A stretch of 45,631 bases of DNA from Bremia lactucae (lineage: Eukaryota > Oomycota > Peronosporomycetes > Peronosporales > Peronosporaceae): assembly GCF_004359215.1 (NCBI RefSeq), contig NC_090614.1, positions 374,276 to 419,906 of the forward strand. The letters run 5' to 3'. Position numbers and translations under genes: made by a program. Below are positions 19,961 through 31,317 of the stretch, in pieces. The stretch's first letter is position 1; every line of letters begins with the position of its first letter. The notes beneath the pieces were generated by a model that saw only the letters and a list, made by a program, of their open reading frames with translations, had not been told where the DNA came from and did not search any database.

Positions 19961-20029
19961 GACATCCTTAAATTCCATTGAATCTTTATAAAGAGACTTG
20001 TCTTTAAAGACTCCTAGATTAGGACGTAA
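19891..20029. repeat. 69-bp tandem duplication
   Basis: AGACATCCTT starts at 19891 and again at 19960. The two units agree through ATTCCATTGAATCTTTATA and TTGTCTTTAAAGACTCC. The 69-bp period is 23 codons. The C1 counterpart (4440-4495) carries one unit, so this is a copy-specific duplication. Confidence 0.75.
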
Positions 20030-20883
20030 ATGTTTGATCCGAGTCTTCTCATCGAGACACTTTCGTTCGTCGATGAGCTAGTGAGAATTTGTTCATTCTC
20101 AGGAAATACTACTGTCGACCAAATATCGGTCACGTAGTTATGATCTGTGACAAGTACGCAAATCTACTTGACTTTGCCATTACGCAGATCACGCAATAAT
20201 CGTCTCGGTTTTAGCGTTGGGAATTGAGGTATCTTCGAAGTTAACTTCGGAGGCGCTATTAGATCAAGTTTATATGCGCCTACACTTGATCCATTATTTA
20301 CTAATACAATTATCGTCTCAGTTTCTTCTTTAAAACTTATTCACAAAGGAACCTGGAAACCTTTGACCACAGGTTTCCGAAGATTTGTTCCCACAGAGAT
20401 TATTTGGGGATTATCCTCCCCAACTGCTTCTAGCTGTGGTTGCGTTATCACAGCGAGATCCTCTACGATCGACTCTCCAGTCGATCAAGGACTTTTGCAC
20501 TGTCTCTTATAGACGGGCTTTTCAAAATTTCTTGAATGTTGCTCTACAAGCAAGCATCCTTGTTACGTACCACTCAACCTATTCGAGTGGTCAAACTTTG
20601 ACGCTGCCTATGCTTGTCCACAGCCGTCGGGATCTAACTCCACAATGTGTTGGGTATTTACACTGAGGTCTTGTGCGGTCATGCTAACGACCGAATCACA
20701 AGTGAGGCCATCGCACTCGCTCGCAGGACATCCACACGCTTGTGAGCGTTTCAAGACGTTCAGCAGATGGCCACTGATGAACAAGAGGCAGGCATCGTCA
20801 CGTGCTTGATGCTGCCAGGTTTTACATGGCTCGTACTTTCTGAGCCATGGGAATTCAAGGATGACATCAAATTTGTCATCCAA
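19970..20883 (-). pseudogene. Protease-RT linker (C2)
   Basis: The - frame 20883-20608 reads MDDKFDVILEFPWLRKYEP, ARDDACLLF, CDGLTCDSVVS and NTQHIVELDPDGCGQA. FPWLRKYEP is the end of the protease fold (usual GMPWLxxxxP); the remainder is the family linker. Past 20600 it is decayed but aligns with 36520-37140 on +. Confidence 0.7.
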
Positions 20884-21400
20884 TTCTAGTACGATGAAGT
20901 CATCATCAGACTGTTTACCCTTTAACGCGTATTGGATGCTAACTACACGTTTGTTTACTGTTGTAGATGCGCTTGTTGCTTCCGCACTGCCATCCTCATT
21001 AGTGGGATATCGCGCTCAATAAATTTGAGTCGGCGATCTTCAAGCGATTCGGATCTTATACATTATTAGACGCTCCACAATCGACTAGTGACTTAAGTGG
21101 TAATTTATTTGACACCTTTATTTTCAGAGATGAGGTTATTCTCATCTCTGGGGCAGTTATACTCAATATTTCTGAGTGAGAAGAACTTTCGTAAGAAAAC
21201 CCTGCAAAATTCTTTGAAATTGATGGACTAGTAGGGCGCTCCGCACCTACTGACCCCGACCATTTTTTTGACGATCTGCCTTGCCGTTGCAATTTCGCAA
21301 CAGCGTCGGATCTGCGTCCTCCGCTGTAGTGAGAGGTCGTCTTTTCGCTCAGTGTTTTTCGGCACTGGCCGTGGAACACATATGCGTAGTATCCCATTTT
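20884..21400 (-). pseudogene. Aspartic protease (C2)
   Basis: The - frame 21397-21056 ends KSLVDCGASNNV. This is the active-site block with DCG in place of the common DSG/DTG. Upstream, GRSSKKWSGSVGAERPTSPS is the gag-protease link. The flap and second block continue in other frames to FVVLELDDKFDVILEFPWL near 20880. Confidence 0.72.
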
Positions 21401-21439
21401 TTACAACGATTATATTTCTGTAAGCGTTTGTAACTTGAA

Positions 21440-22200
21440 AAGCCAGGTTTCTCTCTTTCTAAATACGAGATAATCCGTGAGACTTGGACCTACGTTTTCT
21501 TGTCGCCTCGGTGGACGATAAGCACCAGAGTGAACAAAAGCCTGTTATAGACTTAAACCCTCCTGTTCCGCTAAAGAGATCGCTTGGTAGAGCGGCTCTA
21601 ATTCCAGCCGGAACAGGTGGGTCTCAACAGGACTGTCTGCAAGACCTTTGATAAACACAGCTACCTGTGTTTGATCATCACTTGGATGATTAGCTGACCA
21701 GGTATCGTGTACGTTGGGCATACGCGTAAATGTCACGCTTGCCCTGCTTCAAGTCCAGTAACTCGACTTGAGCCCTGAATTCGGCACGCGGCGGGTCTAA
21801 TGTTTGTCTGAGCCGGGTGGTAAAGACCTCATACGACCTAAAAATCAATGGGTCAGTTGGCCATGCCAAATTTCACTTTTGTCGCATCATTACTGATACG
21901 GCGGGCTAGTCTAACTCGACAAACCATCTCAAAAGGGAGTCGCATTCGACTGCCTAAAACATAGAGATTTTATCGTTAATCTTTTGGGTCGACGCGGAAG
22001 CTTCGGCGCATAAGCAGCATATACATGCTGCTGTCTTAACAGTTTCAACTGTTGAGCACCTGTTTTCTCAAAACATCCGCGTGTTGAGAGCCTTGCTGGT
22101 GAAGCAAGGCTACTTTCTCTTGGGCCCCGTCGAGTTCATGTTGAATTAATTCGGCTATGGCCGCATGTTGTTCGTCTGTGTTCGAGGTGGACAGGATGGT
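21440..22200 (-). pseudogene. gag (C2)
   Basis: The - frame 21736-21545 holds DQTQVAVFIKGLADSPVETH and LEPLYQAISLAEQEGLSL, the end of the capsid domain. Earlier parts appear in pieces to 22200. The zinc-knuckle zone near 21430-21380 is degraded. It aligns with 43900-44964. Confidence 0.75.
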
Positions 22201-22206
22201 ACCAAG

Positions 22207-22716
22207 TGTAACGGGGCACCTTCACTAGTTCTGATCAGTGCTAGTTAATCTTACTCTGATTGCTGTGTAGGTAGGGTGGCTCGAAACTTTACGTACACAA
22301 GAGTTCAGAAGAAGTTTTCTTATAAATCTAATAGCTTCAAAGCTCTAGGCTTAGGCTTTAGAATCAGAAAAAGTAAACTGTATTAACATATTTAGTTTTT
22401 TCCACGTAACGATCCTCTTTCTACCACTAAATTTATTATATAAATGTCTAACTAAGTATGGCGCCTCCTTGCGCACCGCACAATCGTGACTTGAAACGAT
22501 TGGTGGGGCTGATTTAGACTTAAAACAACCAATCAACAGAGCTAATATCTTATTGCAGCAATAATACCTACCAAATTTGGTATAATTGGAACTATTTAAG
22601 CCAAAATTGACAGAGATAATAATTTGCACTTCTTTATTCATTTCCTCTCATAGACAATAATATTTATTTTTCTTCTTATAGGTTTTGATACTTATGTAAC
22701 CGAACACCCCGTTACA
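22207..22716 (-). repeat. Family C LTR (5' LTR of C2)
   Basis: On + it begins TGTAACGGGGCACC and ends CCCCGTTACA, a 10-bp inverted terminal repeat. On - the start reads TGTAACGGGGTGTTCGGTTACA, a hairpin. It matches 6966-7517. Confidence 0.86.
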
Positions 22717-23366
22717 TTGGCCCTAGAAGCGATTCCTAGAATCACTCCTTTCCTGCTGATGCAAACTAGCACCACCACCAGCATTCTTTCCTCCACGATT
22801 ACGTCGATCCTGGAGATATATACTAACGTCCAGAGTTACAATCGCCCATATAGTCATCATCAGATGAATCCCCACCAAAGAGTCCGACATGTCAAACAAC
22901 CTCGTCATCACCTCTGTGGTAGTCACGTTAGAATTTAAAAGGTTTAACGGAATCGGGCCCGGGTGATCCGGCGGCCTTCGCAGTTACCACTGAGTCGGGC
23001 GATGACGGTGACTTGGACCAGTGACCTACAATTGGTTTAGCAAGTGACTTGTCCCCGTCACCTGCAATGTCATCAACAGATGACATACCCCAGTCCTCCA
23101 ATGGGAGTAGGGGTGACGTAATATCCACAGTAGATGCATTAGCGTCTACTGAAACATTTGCCTTAATTACAAATACACTGATCTGTGTAGCTGCCAGCTT
23201 AGCGGAATCACAGCCCACGGGAACAGACTTTTGGTCGCCATCTTGATTTTGATCAAAAATAATGCAAAAAATCGGTTTGTTAATTAAAACCAATAATGCA
23301 AAATTACAGGGAAAGACATAATATTTTGCCTGTCACCCCACATCATTCGGAATAGTGACTGTTGGA
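22717..23366 (-). pseudogene. Unresolved coding remnant between two C LTRs
   Basis: The - frame 23293-22928 (121 codons) is open and reads SVPVGCDSAKLAATQISVFV, PLLPLEDWGMSSVDD and HWSKSPSSPDSVVTAK. It is followed in other frames by GGDSSDDDYMGDCNSGR and DRRNRGGKNAGGGASLHQQ. The acidic then Gly/Asn/Arg-rich order is reminiscent of a gag or gag-pol link of another retrotransposon, but I cannot place it. It has no counterpart elsewhere in the window. Flanked by inverted C LTRs. Confidence 0.35.
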
Positions 23367-23857
23367 TGTAACAGGGTGTCCCGCTACAGAGGTATTATTT
23401 TCTATAGGAGCATATAAGAGAGGGACTAAATAAAGAAGTACGAAAGTATGATTTTTTTAATTTTGACTTAAAGTTCCAATACTACCAAATTTGGTATTAT
23501 TGATGCAATAAGACTTTAGCTCTATTGATTGGTTGATTCAAGTCTAAATCAACCCCGCCAATCTTACAAGATACGATTGTGCGGTGCGCAAGGAGGCGGC
23601 ATACTTAGTTAGATATTTGTATCATAAGTTCAGTAGTAGATAGAAGATCGTTACGTAGGAAGCTAATATTTTAATACAGTTTTACTGTTCTCTATTCTAA
23701 AGTCTAAGTCTAGACCTTTGAACCCAAAGTCCCTTGGCTTCATAAGAAACTTCCTCGGTACTCTTGTGTACGTGAAGTTTCGAGGCACCTCACTTACACT
23801 GTATCAGTGTAAATTTAACTAGTGCTTATCAGTACAAGTAAAAGGTGCCCCGTTACA
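23367..23857 (+). repeat. Family C LTR (+)
   Basis: It starts TGTAACAGGGTGTCCCGCTACA and ends GGTGCCCCGTTACA. The hairpin TTACACTG-TAT-CAGTGTAA lies at 23795-23813. No internal C sequence follows; after a short ACATA a second, diverged LTR-like stretch begins. Confidence 0.85.
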
Positions 23858-23869
23858 ACATATGGTAAG

Positions 23870-24213
23870 TTTGTAGCAGTGCTGGCTATTGGTTGATACA
23901 GGCCATTATATCAACCCAATAAATCACTGCTTGACGCATGAATGGGTGGTGAGAAATGAGCACTTACATGTGTTTTTATCAGACAATATCAAAGTCAGAA
24001 CTAGAACGTATAAGTAAGTGAGTAGACCTCAAAAAATATTCAATAGAGTTTTGCCTTTTTCCTATACTAAAGATCTATTAGTTTTTGCATCTGTTACAAA
24101 GCCACACTTCGCAATTTTTAGTCTTCCTCTGCATGTCGTGTACGTGAGGCAATCGGAGGCACCTTGTCTACCTTAAAATCAGCGTGAGCTAGCTTGTTCG
24201 GAAGCCCCGTAAT
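23870..24213 (+). repeat. Diverged LTR-like sequence, related to family C
   Basis: TATTGGTTGATACAGG and ATCAACCCAATAAATC parallel TGATTGGTTGATTCAAG and AAATCAACCCCGCCAATC of the C LTR. Near the end GTGTACGTGAGGCAATCGGAGGCACCT and GCCCCGTAA parallel GTGTACGTGAAG...GAGGCACCT...GCCCCGTTACA. Order and spacing agree, so it is an old or different LTR subfamily. Confidence 0.5.
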
Positions 24214-24600
24214 GAAAGGATATGAAGTTAGGAATCCTCCCGCATGAAATGCATAAAACGTAATCATTGTTCATGACCGTACGGCGTCATGCCTTCCGCT
24301 CAATGAGTCGTCAATATTTTGAAGTGACGCACAAGATGAATCCTTCGATCCGTGAATATTTGTCAAGACGATGAAAAGATATTTATGTGCTGTTATATGC
24401 TTTTAGTGGCTCACACATTGACAATAGGTAAACGGACAAGGCTTGCGCACATGAGAGACAACCATTAACCCTTTATTTCCGAAGTACAACGGGCCGTTTT
24501 CATGTGCAAATGTTCAGCAAAACCAAAATACTGTCTTGATGTCAGTGTCGTGTAGCGAGATGGTTATTGTGAAGCTGCGCAACAGCCATATGTTGTTGTG
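24214..24600. other. No gene seen
   Basis: No LTR, pol or antisense-ORF similarity could be recognised. It lies where the 3' LTR of the A2 element would be expected. Confidence 0.4.
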
Positions 24601-25880
24601 GTCATTAGTGCCACAGTTACAACACCGACAGCTGCTGCTGCTGCTGACGCGCTGTTAACTGTCCATCCCACTTTTGCAGTGATAATGTATGTCCGTTGCT
24701 CATTGTTGACTGCAATAAGTCGACACCGCTGCCATCACCTCGTGGTAATGATGACGACGGCGAGCTAATGGGGAAGGTAATGATGCTTTAATGCCCATCC
24801 ATCATTCTTCCATGGCTCTTAACATGAAAACGCTTTCGTTGCGAAGGCGAACTTGCAAAACGTCAACAAGTTTATTGTCTCGTCGTCTACGCTAGCAAGT
24901 GCAGCAACCATTCCCATCACTGCCCATAAAGGTGCAGCTGCTTTTCAGTTGCGTAAAACTCAAACATCTGTCATTCAGACCATCATACACAATGAGTCTG
25001 ACGCAAGATAGCCTGAGCGTAAAGCTCCACCGACGGCACGTGAACGTGCCCAGTCGGTGTCACAAGCCAGTCGTATTAAACGCGGCTTTGTGACTGGTGG
25101 CATACCATCTATGTCACCTCCTAGAACGCGCTACTATAGACGCACATAATCATATGGCACCAATAGTGCATGATAGGCTCAGAAGAAATCACTTGCCGTG
25201 TCCCCACTCCCGGTCGTGTTGCATCAATCGACCAATACGAAGCGGAATCCTGCGCAGTTTTCAGCCACATAGCAATTTGGCGAAAAAACGGTCTCAGCGA
25301 ATCAAGTTCGCTCGCTTGCGTATGAGAGAAATTTTGGGCGTTAATGTACCCCCTGATTTTCTCATCACGCTCTCCTGCTAGTCTATTGAAACTAGCGGAC
25401 CGACAGCTGGTGGTTCTTCTTATTGGCAGACGCTACGCCCAATACGTCGACCCGCAGGGCGTCGACCGGTTTTCAAGATCCGAAACTCTTCGGGTATCCT
25501 CTCACTGAACGAGGATATATAGCTTATGCTTCACGGAGCGGCGGGAATCGCCCTTCGACAAGGAAGCGTTACTTCCCAGCAGAATCCACTTACTCAGGCG
25601 GCGCCCGATAAGAGTGGCCATTTTGCCCTCCTTCTCGCTACAGCCTATCCTCCACTTCCGTTCAATGGCGCAGAGCGCTGCTGAACGACGGATCGAGGAT
25701 CTCGAACGTCAAGTCTCGCGACTGACTTCGGATCTCCGTGATGATCGGGCTACGAAAGGCTGAAACTTCGGTTAGACCTTATGAAGAAGCTGATGTTGAG
25801 AGGCCCGCGTTACGCGCGCGATCTTCCTTGCTCTTAGAGTTCATATCACGGTGAGAGGAGTCATTTGGCTGGGAGTCTTT
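24600..25880 (+). pseudogene. Antisense accessory ORF, family A copy 2 (broken)
   Basis: The + pieces are: PTAAAAADALLTVHP (24630, with five GCT repeats), HHTQ/TMSLTQDSL (24990), GVTSQSY-RLCDWWHT (25060), DQYEAE (25230), and MAQSAAERRIEDLERQVSRL with TSDLRDDRA (25665-25750). SPSSERRSTR-type sequence near 25900 ends it. It is more decayed than A1 and A3, but the coiled-coil part is open and conserved. It faces integrase of A2 (25980-27290) on the other strand. Confidence 0.55.
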
Positions 25881-27290
25881 CACCTTTACCTTTTCCGTCT
25901 CCCTCGTCTGAACGACGCTCGACCCGCGGTCGGCGTCACCATCGGTCTCCCTAGACGGATGGGGGGGAGTGGTCTTCTCTGAATCAACATAAGACTAACT
26001 TAAAAGCCGGGGTGTCTTCATACACGGCGGGAGTGTGAGTCTTTAATTTAGGTCTCCTACCTCCTGGACCACTGTAAATGGCCTGTAAACGCGGCAATAA
26101 TTTCGTTGTACCTCCAGGAAGTAAAGAATTTGCATTTTTAGTAGGAAGGGTACCAGTGCTTAATAGTACTTTTTCTTTTACTTTAAAGCGTCCATTGTTT
26201 TTGAGATCATGTTGGTCCGCATATAGTTTTTGTTTGTCCTCTGCGCTTGCCATAGCGCCACGGACTCTTTGTGTGATGGCTAATCGCTCATCCACAAAGC
26301 GTTCAGCCTCGCTCACGCTTTAAGCAGTAAACTCGCCTATGACACCGCCGAGAGGCAGGTCATACGACATAGTTGTCAACAAAGAAACAACATTATTTTA
26401 GAGGAGCACAGACATCTCATGTCGTGACTCCAATCAGACCACTGCTAAACCGACACGGTCACTAGGGCAAGTTTCCGTCGATGACATGATACCCTCACGG
26501 TCATCGTCATATTGACGAAACTATGTCCCTTTTTCGCACCGAGCGTAGTGAGGAGCCCTCCTCCACTAAGACTCGGGCTGCGCAGAAACGAGACTATCGT
26601 CCGAGGAGGGCGCAGTCTACTTATATAAAACGGTGTCTCACCAATACTGGCGTGGACACAGTTATTAAAAGCGAACTCCATGAAGGACAGTTGTTTGCTC
26701 CATCTTTACGAGTCGCTACCGTGCGCAATACATCCATCATGGCTCGATTGGCACGTTCCGTTCGGCCATCGGTCTGGGGATGATCGGCTGTAGACAGGTG
26801 GAGCTTGCTACCCAGCAGCTCAAACACATGTTGCCAAAAGCCCGACGTAAAACGTGGATCTCGGAACTATACTATGAACTCGGGCATCCCTCGTTGTCGG
26901 TACACATGATCCAGGAACAAGAAAGCTGCCTCATTTCCTGGAATTATTGTGCTACATGGTGCTAAATGCACCATTTTGCTCATTTTGTCTACAAAGACGA
27001 CGAGCCCCGTCCGGCCCTTGTGGTCAGGCGTCATGCCAAACATGAAGTCTAGACTATCCGACTTCCAACAGTCCGTTGGAATCGGCGGCGACTTCAATGA
27101 CGCACTGCTAGTCGTTGCAGATTTTAGCGCTACCACTGCTCGCAGAATGGAATAGAGTTGGCCATCAAAATTCCTCAGACACTAGCAATAATGTCTTTTC
27201 ACGGCCCATACATCCACTCGATGCTGCATCATGGAGCTCGTGAAGTAACTTCAGCTTGAGATCTGTGTCATGAGGTACCTAAATTCTTAA
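25400..27290 (-). pseudogene. Integrase and chromodomain relic (A2)
   Basis: The core is at 27136-26620: SDSLDFMFG, GLVVFVDKMSKMVHLAP, DPRFTSGFW and QTDGRTERANRAMMDVL, so all three acidic residues are recognisable although split over two frames. The C-part, 26681-25984, has ASIGETPFYISRLRPPRT, VDERLAITQRVRGAMAS and LPGGTTKLLPR. The chromodomain is reduced to RFLVEGRF and RGYPKSFGS (25560-25460). Confidence 0.83.
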
Positions 27291-27539
27291 GGTGACATTT
27301 GGTGCTATAGCATGCGATTACTGAAGCTAGAGCGACTTAGCTTCGAAGACCTTTCGTCCACCAAAGTGATTCAATTGCAGCCGACAATGTTCGTCCTGAG
27401 TGTAGCTCTCTTTATTTCGGAGGCCAACAAGCTCGTCACGTGGTAGACTTTCATAGCTGCAACGTTGACGACTCAACTTGTGCCTTAGCCAAGACTCACT
27501 TTCCTGGTGTCTTGCCTCAAAGTCTTGTCTGCGCGCTAA

Positions 27540-28078
27540 TGCGTCAGCCGCTTGTATTCACTTTGAAATTGAATTCAGAAAATAATCCAAGCCATCTTGC
27601 CATTCTAGGCGAGAGGCGCGGTGAGTTTATTGTGGTCCGCAGTGATGCGTGATCCGTATAATCCACAAACGGTTCGGCGCCCAACAACTGCAATTGAAGC
27701 TTAACAAGACTCCTTGTCATGCACAGGGTAATTCTGTTCCACAGCTTTCAAAAGCCGGGATAGGTAAGAGACGAGACGGTCAACGCCGTCGTCATCCTTT
27801 TGTATGAGCGCGCTGCCGATTGCAAAATTGCTTGCATCGCAGACGACACTAATGGGCTTATCCGTGTCTGGCAATGCCAACACCAGCGCCATAACAAGAA
27901 ATTGCTTCACTGATGTTAACGCACTTACTTGTTCCTTTGACCAAACCCATTCTGCGTCCTTTTGTGGGAAGTCAGACAATGGCTTAGTCCGCTCTGCATT
28001 ATTTTTGCTGTACTTATGCAAATAATTAGTGAGCCCTAGGAAATGCCGCAATCCTTCATGTGTCGTGGGATTGACCAT
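27540..28078 (-). pseudogene. RNase H and connection (A2)
   Basis: The - frame 28078-27701 has LRHFLGLTNYLHKYSKNNAE, then VVCDASNFAIGSALIQKDDD (first catalytic Asp block), LVSYLSRLLKAVEQNYPVHD. The end block lies at 27660-27565 (YTDHAS, SPRLAPRMARWL). Confidence 0.83.
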
Positions 28079-28079
28079 T

Positions 28080-28830
28080 CCTTTGCAGCCGTTACCTTGT
28101 CTGGGTCAGCTTGTATATCATGTGTACGTACGGTGCAGCCCAGCACATGTATCCCCGAGACCCCTATGACTTTTTTTGCAAATTAACGTACGATTGGGCG
28201 TCCTTTGAAAAAAATGACCGGCGATATTCAACCGAGTGGTGGCTCACGTAATGCGTCAGCATCGTGTCGACGCGCCTCATCACTTTGTTGATGTATTCGT
28301 GCGTTGTAAGGCCGAGGATGGGTTGGCGAAAAGAGTCGCACAAGCGTCATTTTTGACGCTGTGTTGCAGACTCTAAACCTTAGACCATCACAAGCCACTC
28401 CCAAATCATACTGCTTGGGGCGCTTACAGCTGTTTTGGCTTCATCGGACTCTCTCATGAGTACCTGATAGTAGCCATTCTTCTAATTTAACACGGAAAAG
28501 GTAGTTGACTAATCCATAAAGTTCAACAAAACATCTTTTTGCGGAATTGGCGTTTGCGCCGGTATGGTCGCCGTGTTCAACTTATTGTAAGCATAAACCA
28601 TGCGCCATCCACCGGTGCCTTTATGCACACAGAAGGTCGAGCTGCAGTAAGGCGACTTGCTATCACGTACATGTCCCGCCTTGGCTCGCTTGTCGAAGAA
28701 CTAATCGATATGACTGACTTCTTCTTTCGGCAACAGCCATTGCCTGGTCGCACAACACTAGGTGCCAGGTTTCAAATCAATTTCGCGCTCGATGCCCCTA
28801 TCGGCCGGTAGGCGGCTTGACACTTCTTCT
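28080..28830 (-). pseudogene. Reverse transcriptase (A2)
   Basis: The - strand reads EREIDLKPGT, WLLPKEEVSHID, FDKRAKAGHV, STFCVHKGTGGWRMVYAYN and TPIPQKDVL (28800-28510), then SAPSGMIWEWLVM in shifted frame (28430-28390). The YxDD block is missing or scrambled around 28380-28250. Confidence 0.75.
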
Positions 28831-28839
28831 GGGAACACA

Positions 28840-29520
28840 TCACGGTGTTTCCAAAGAATTTCAAAAATCGGCTGTATTTTTTTTTAGAAAAATCCCAGAC
28901 TTAAGCAGTGAATCGCTTCTTTTCTCTAATTCAAGGCACTCTCGTCCATTTTGGACAACGAGCTACAGTCTAACATGTTTTCGTCTGGAATTGGTGCGAC
29001 TACTTCGTGAGATTTCCTTCAAAAAGTTCGGCAAGAAACAGATCTTAAGACATCTTCGGGAGATTAAGTATCTCTTCGGCAGATTTTGAGACGTGCTGGA
29101 GCAACTCAACTGAGGATGCCTATGCCATATTGTCTTCGGCGGCCTCAAACACTTGTTCGAAGGTCCGTCCTCTTTGACCGGGACTGATTCGAAAATGTCA
29201 CTCGTTGTGATGTGCCTTTGATCGACCTTAATTGTCATGTACTTATTTCCAAGTCACCACAATCAGTGACTGGGAAGCGGGTGTTGTTGCTTTCTCGGCT
29301 AACGTACTCCTTCCAACCGCACCAGGCTCTCGATTTTGCGCAGGACCATTGGACGCATGACTACCTGTCATCGCGCTACTCACTACACCAGTCTCTCCGA
29401 GCTGGGTGGAACTTAATGACGTTTGACATCCCGTTAACGCACTCTCAACTGTGTTCAACACGACACCAGTTACATAGGCCTATTGCAGGAGCACATCCTT
29501 TTCGGCGTCCTGCGTAGTTA
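28840..29520 (-). pseudogene. Protease-RT linker (A2)
   Basis: The - frame 29461-29243 reads NTVESALTGCQTSLS, QLGETGVVSSAMTGSH and AQNREPGAVG. It matches 35930-36140 on + and 34400-34480. It is made of short Ser/Gly/Thr repeats (AMTGSH type). 28840-29240 is decayed. Confidence 0.65.
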
Positions 29521-29529
29521 GCAACGCCA

Positions 29530-29960
29530 GTCTATCCATGATTGTGTCTTGCCAACCATGGCATGCCTAGGATGAGGTCATACGGACTCATCATACCTAG
29601 CACCGTGAACTTCTCTCTACAGGAAAAGTCATTAAACCTGAAGGCGCGCCCAACTTGAACTCCCTCAGACTTTACGAGCGCACCGTTCGCTAAATTAACG
29701 GTCGCCTCTACACTTTTGTCATTTTGGCAAAAAAACGACTCATATATCGCCGACATCTGTTTAAGAGCACACGAATCCACCAGAAGGGACATTACGTAAT
29801 CATAGCATCGTACTCGAGCGCTATAAACCAGCTGGGTTAAAGTCCAAATGTCAGCACCTAAGGGACTATCCTACCCATTTGTTCGATAAGTATGAGCTTA
29901 GGGGTAGCTTCAGAGTCCGCGCCAGTAGGCACCCCGCCCCTACTGCCCCAACTGCGCTCC
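29530..29960 (-). pseudogene. Aspartic protease (A2)
   Basis: The - frame 29792-29532 (86 codons) begins MSLLVDSCALKQM; the active site DSG is altered to DSC. It continues EATVNLANGALVKSEGVQV, FTVLGMMSPYDLILGMPWLA. YDLILGMPWL is the second conserved block. The part before 29792 aligns with 35400-35560. Confidence 0.8.
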
Positions 29961-29989
29961 TGCATTTACCGAACCCTCCGCGGTCGATA

Positions 29990-31240
29990 CAGAACTCGCG
30001 CGTGTTGCACGCTTGTTCTTGCCATCACACTTCGTAGGGAGTCCTCTTGCTGGGCGTTCTAGCACCAGCAGGGACTCTGGCATAGCAGTGAGCAATTATA
30101 TGACTGCACTTGGAGCAGACTAAACTTTTAATAATTAAAATAAGTTTTAATTCCTGTCTGCATTGCTTAACACTATAAAAGTGGCATCCAGCCTATTGAT
30201 CGACGGCTTATAACAAGCTGTCGCCAAGGCACTATTGAAAGATCGCTCCTTAACTAAGGTAATTTGGATTGCCTCTTCCATCGCCGACGGCACCTATCTA
30301 AAAAGGGCCTGTCGCGATGGGACTGCCGCAGTCTGTTCATAAAGTTTGGCACCTAAATGTGCTCCGGTATTGGACTCATAGTAATGAATGCCGACAGCGA
30401 GCGCATCTCTGGCAGATTTTCTTGCAGAGATCGCTTCGCCTACCGCACTCCTAAGTTGCGCGCCTGGAGCAACTCTCGTTTTTCAACGGCTGATACATGG
30501 CGCGAATCTTTGTCTGAATAAGACCCATGAAGGAAACGGCTTTTTGTCTGCCATGAGCACCAAGTAAGCCCACTCTGAGGACTTACCACGCAAATTAGAC
30601 ATGGCGTACGACACCATCGGTTTTCGTCTTCAGTGAGCTGCGCCACACTGCATTGCTTGACGGCTAACAACAAGTCGAAAATTGTGCACGCTGCAGTTCC
30701 ATCGACCTTGGGCGGGTCCATTCGAATGAACCTCGGCTGATGCGGCTGGTGGGAGAGCGTCTTAACAGTCCTGTTGAGTGCCTCTTTCCAAGCCTTCTCA
30801 CGCCTCAGCTCATCCTGAGTCTGAGTGACGGACTTCGCCGCAGCATGGCTGTGTGCCTCGGACGCGGCCTTTTGCTGTCCGAGCACAAACGCCTTTAACT
30901 GCTCTAACTGAGCAACATGTTGCTTAGGAGGACTGCCCAAGACCCTCGTCAGGGCTTCCTCGCCAAGACCCTGGCCAGGGCTAGCGCGCCAAGCCCCTGC
31001 TTCAAGTGCTATGTGACCTCCCGATGATGTTCCGAGAGCTGCGGGAAATGAGCTCAATCGATATTGAGGCTCATCCTTACTGACACGCTCATAGAGACGG
31101 GACCTGGGAAGGACTACGAACGCTACTAAGTGTTGGCGGGTGCTTCTTTAGCAGCCATGCTCTACTCAAGCACACATTTTAGCACAGTGAGGAAGCTTTA
31201 AGCGGCAGGTCTGAGCACTTCACATGAAGTAATTGACCAT
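29990..31240 (-). pseudogene. gag (A2)
   Basis: The - frame 31057-30440 (205 codons) includes HVAQLEQLKAFVLGQQKAAS, TQTQDELRREKAWKEAL (heptad-like) and RMDPPKVDGTAACTIFDLLL. It is the same protein as the + copy at 31858-32930 and keeps the capsid start. The zinc-knuckle relic at about 30115-30080 reads CSKCSHIIAHCYARV, with the first Cys missing. Confidence 0.8.
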
Positions 31241-31258
31241 CCCGTTAAGTACACAAAG
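31205..31258 (-). repeat. Relic of family A LTR
   Basis: On - GTGTACTTAACGGGATGGTCAATTACTT matches GTGTACTTAGGGGATGGTCAATTACTT of the LTR at 3372-3705. The rest of this 5' LTR is deleted. It stands directly before the leader of A2 gag. Confidence 0.55.
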
Positions 31259-31317
31259 TGGTTTTGATGAGTGTGTGTAAGATACGGCAACTTTAGCTTG
31301 TTGCAAATGCTGCACAT

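Larger units (their letters stand above)
17060..22716 (-). mobile_element. Ty3/Gypsy family C copy 2
   Basis: From the right: 5' LTR, gag, protease, linker, RT, RNase H, integrase to its GPY/F-side end at 17060. This is the fullest C copy. The 3' LTR is absent. In its place a + strand C LTR and gag (15800-17045) face inwards, so the whole stretch 15800-22716 has LTR-gag at both ends in inverted orientation. Confidence 0.83.
24600..31240 (-). mobile_element. Ty3/Gypsy chromovirus family A copy 2
   Basis: From the right: relic of 5' LTR (31258-31205), gag, protease, linker, RT, RNase H, integrase, chromodomain relic, and the antisense ORF region to about 24600. It is collinear with A1 where both exist, and is the only A copy in the window with the full gene order. 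The 3' LTR is not found. All frames are broken. Confidence 0.83.

Noticed and set aside
23260..23300. Possible start of the 121-codon - ORF as a secreted protein
   Set aside because: MVLINKPIFCIIF is hydrophobic, but it is short and followed directly by charged residues, and the stretch is flanked by LTRs; not a convincing signal peptide.
28539..28811. 90-codon + ORF
   Set aside because: It lies opposite the A2 RT, whose - strand frames read conserved RT text (TFCVHKGTGGWRM); a shadow frame.
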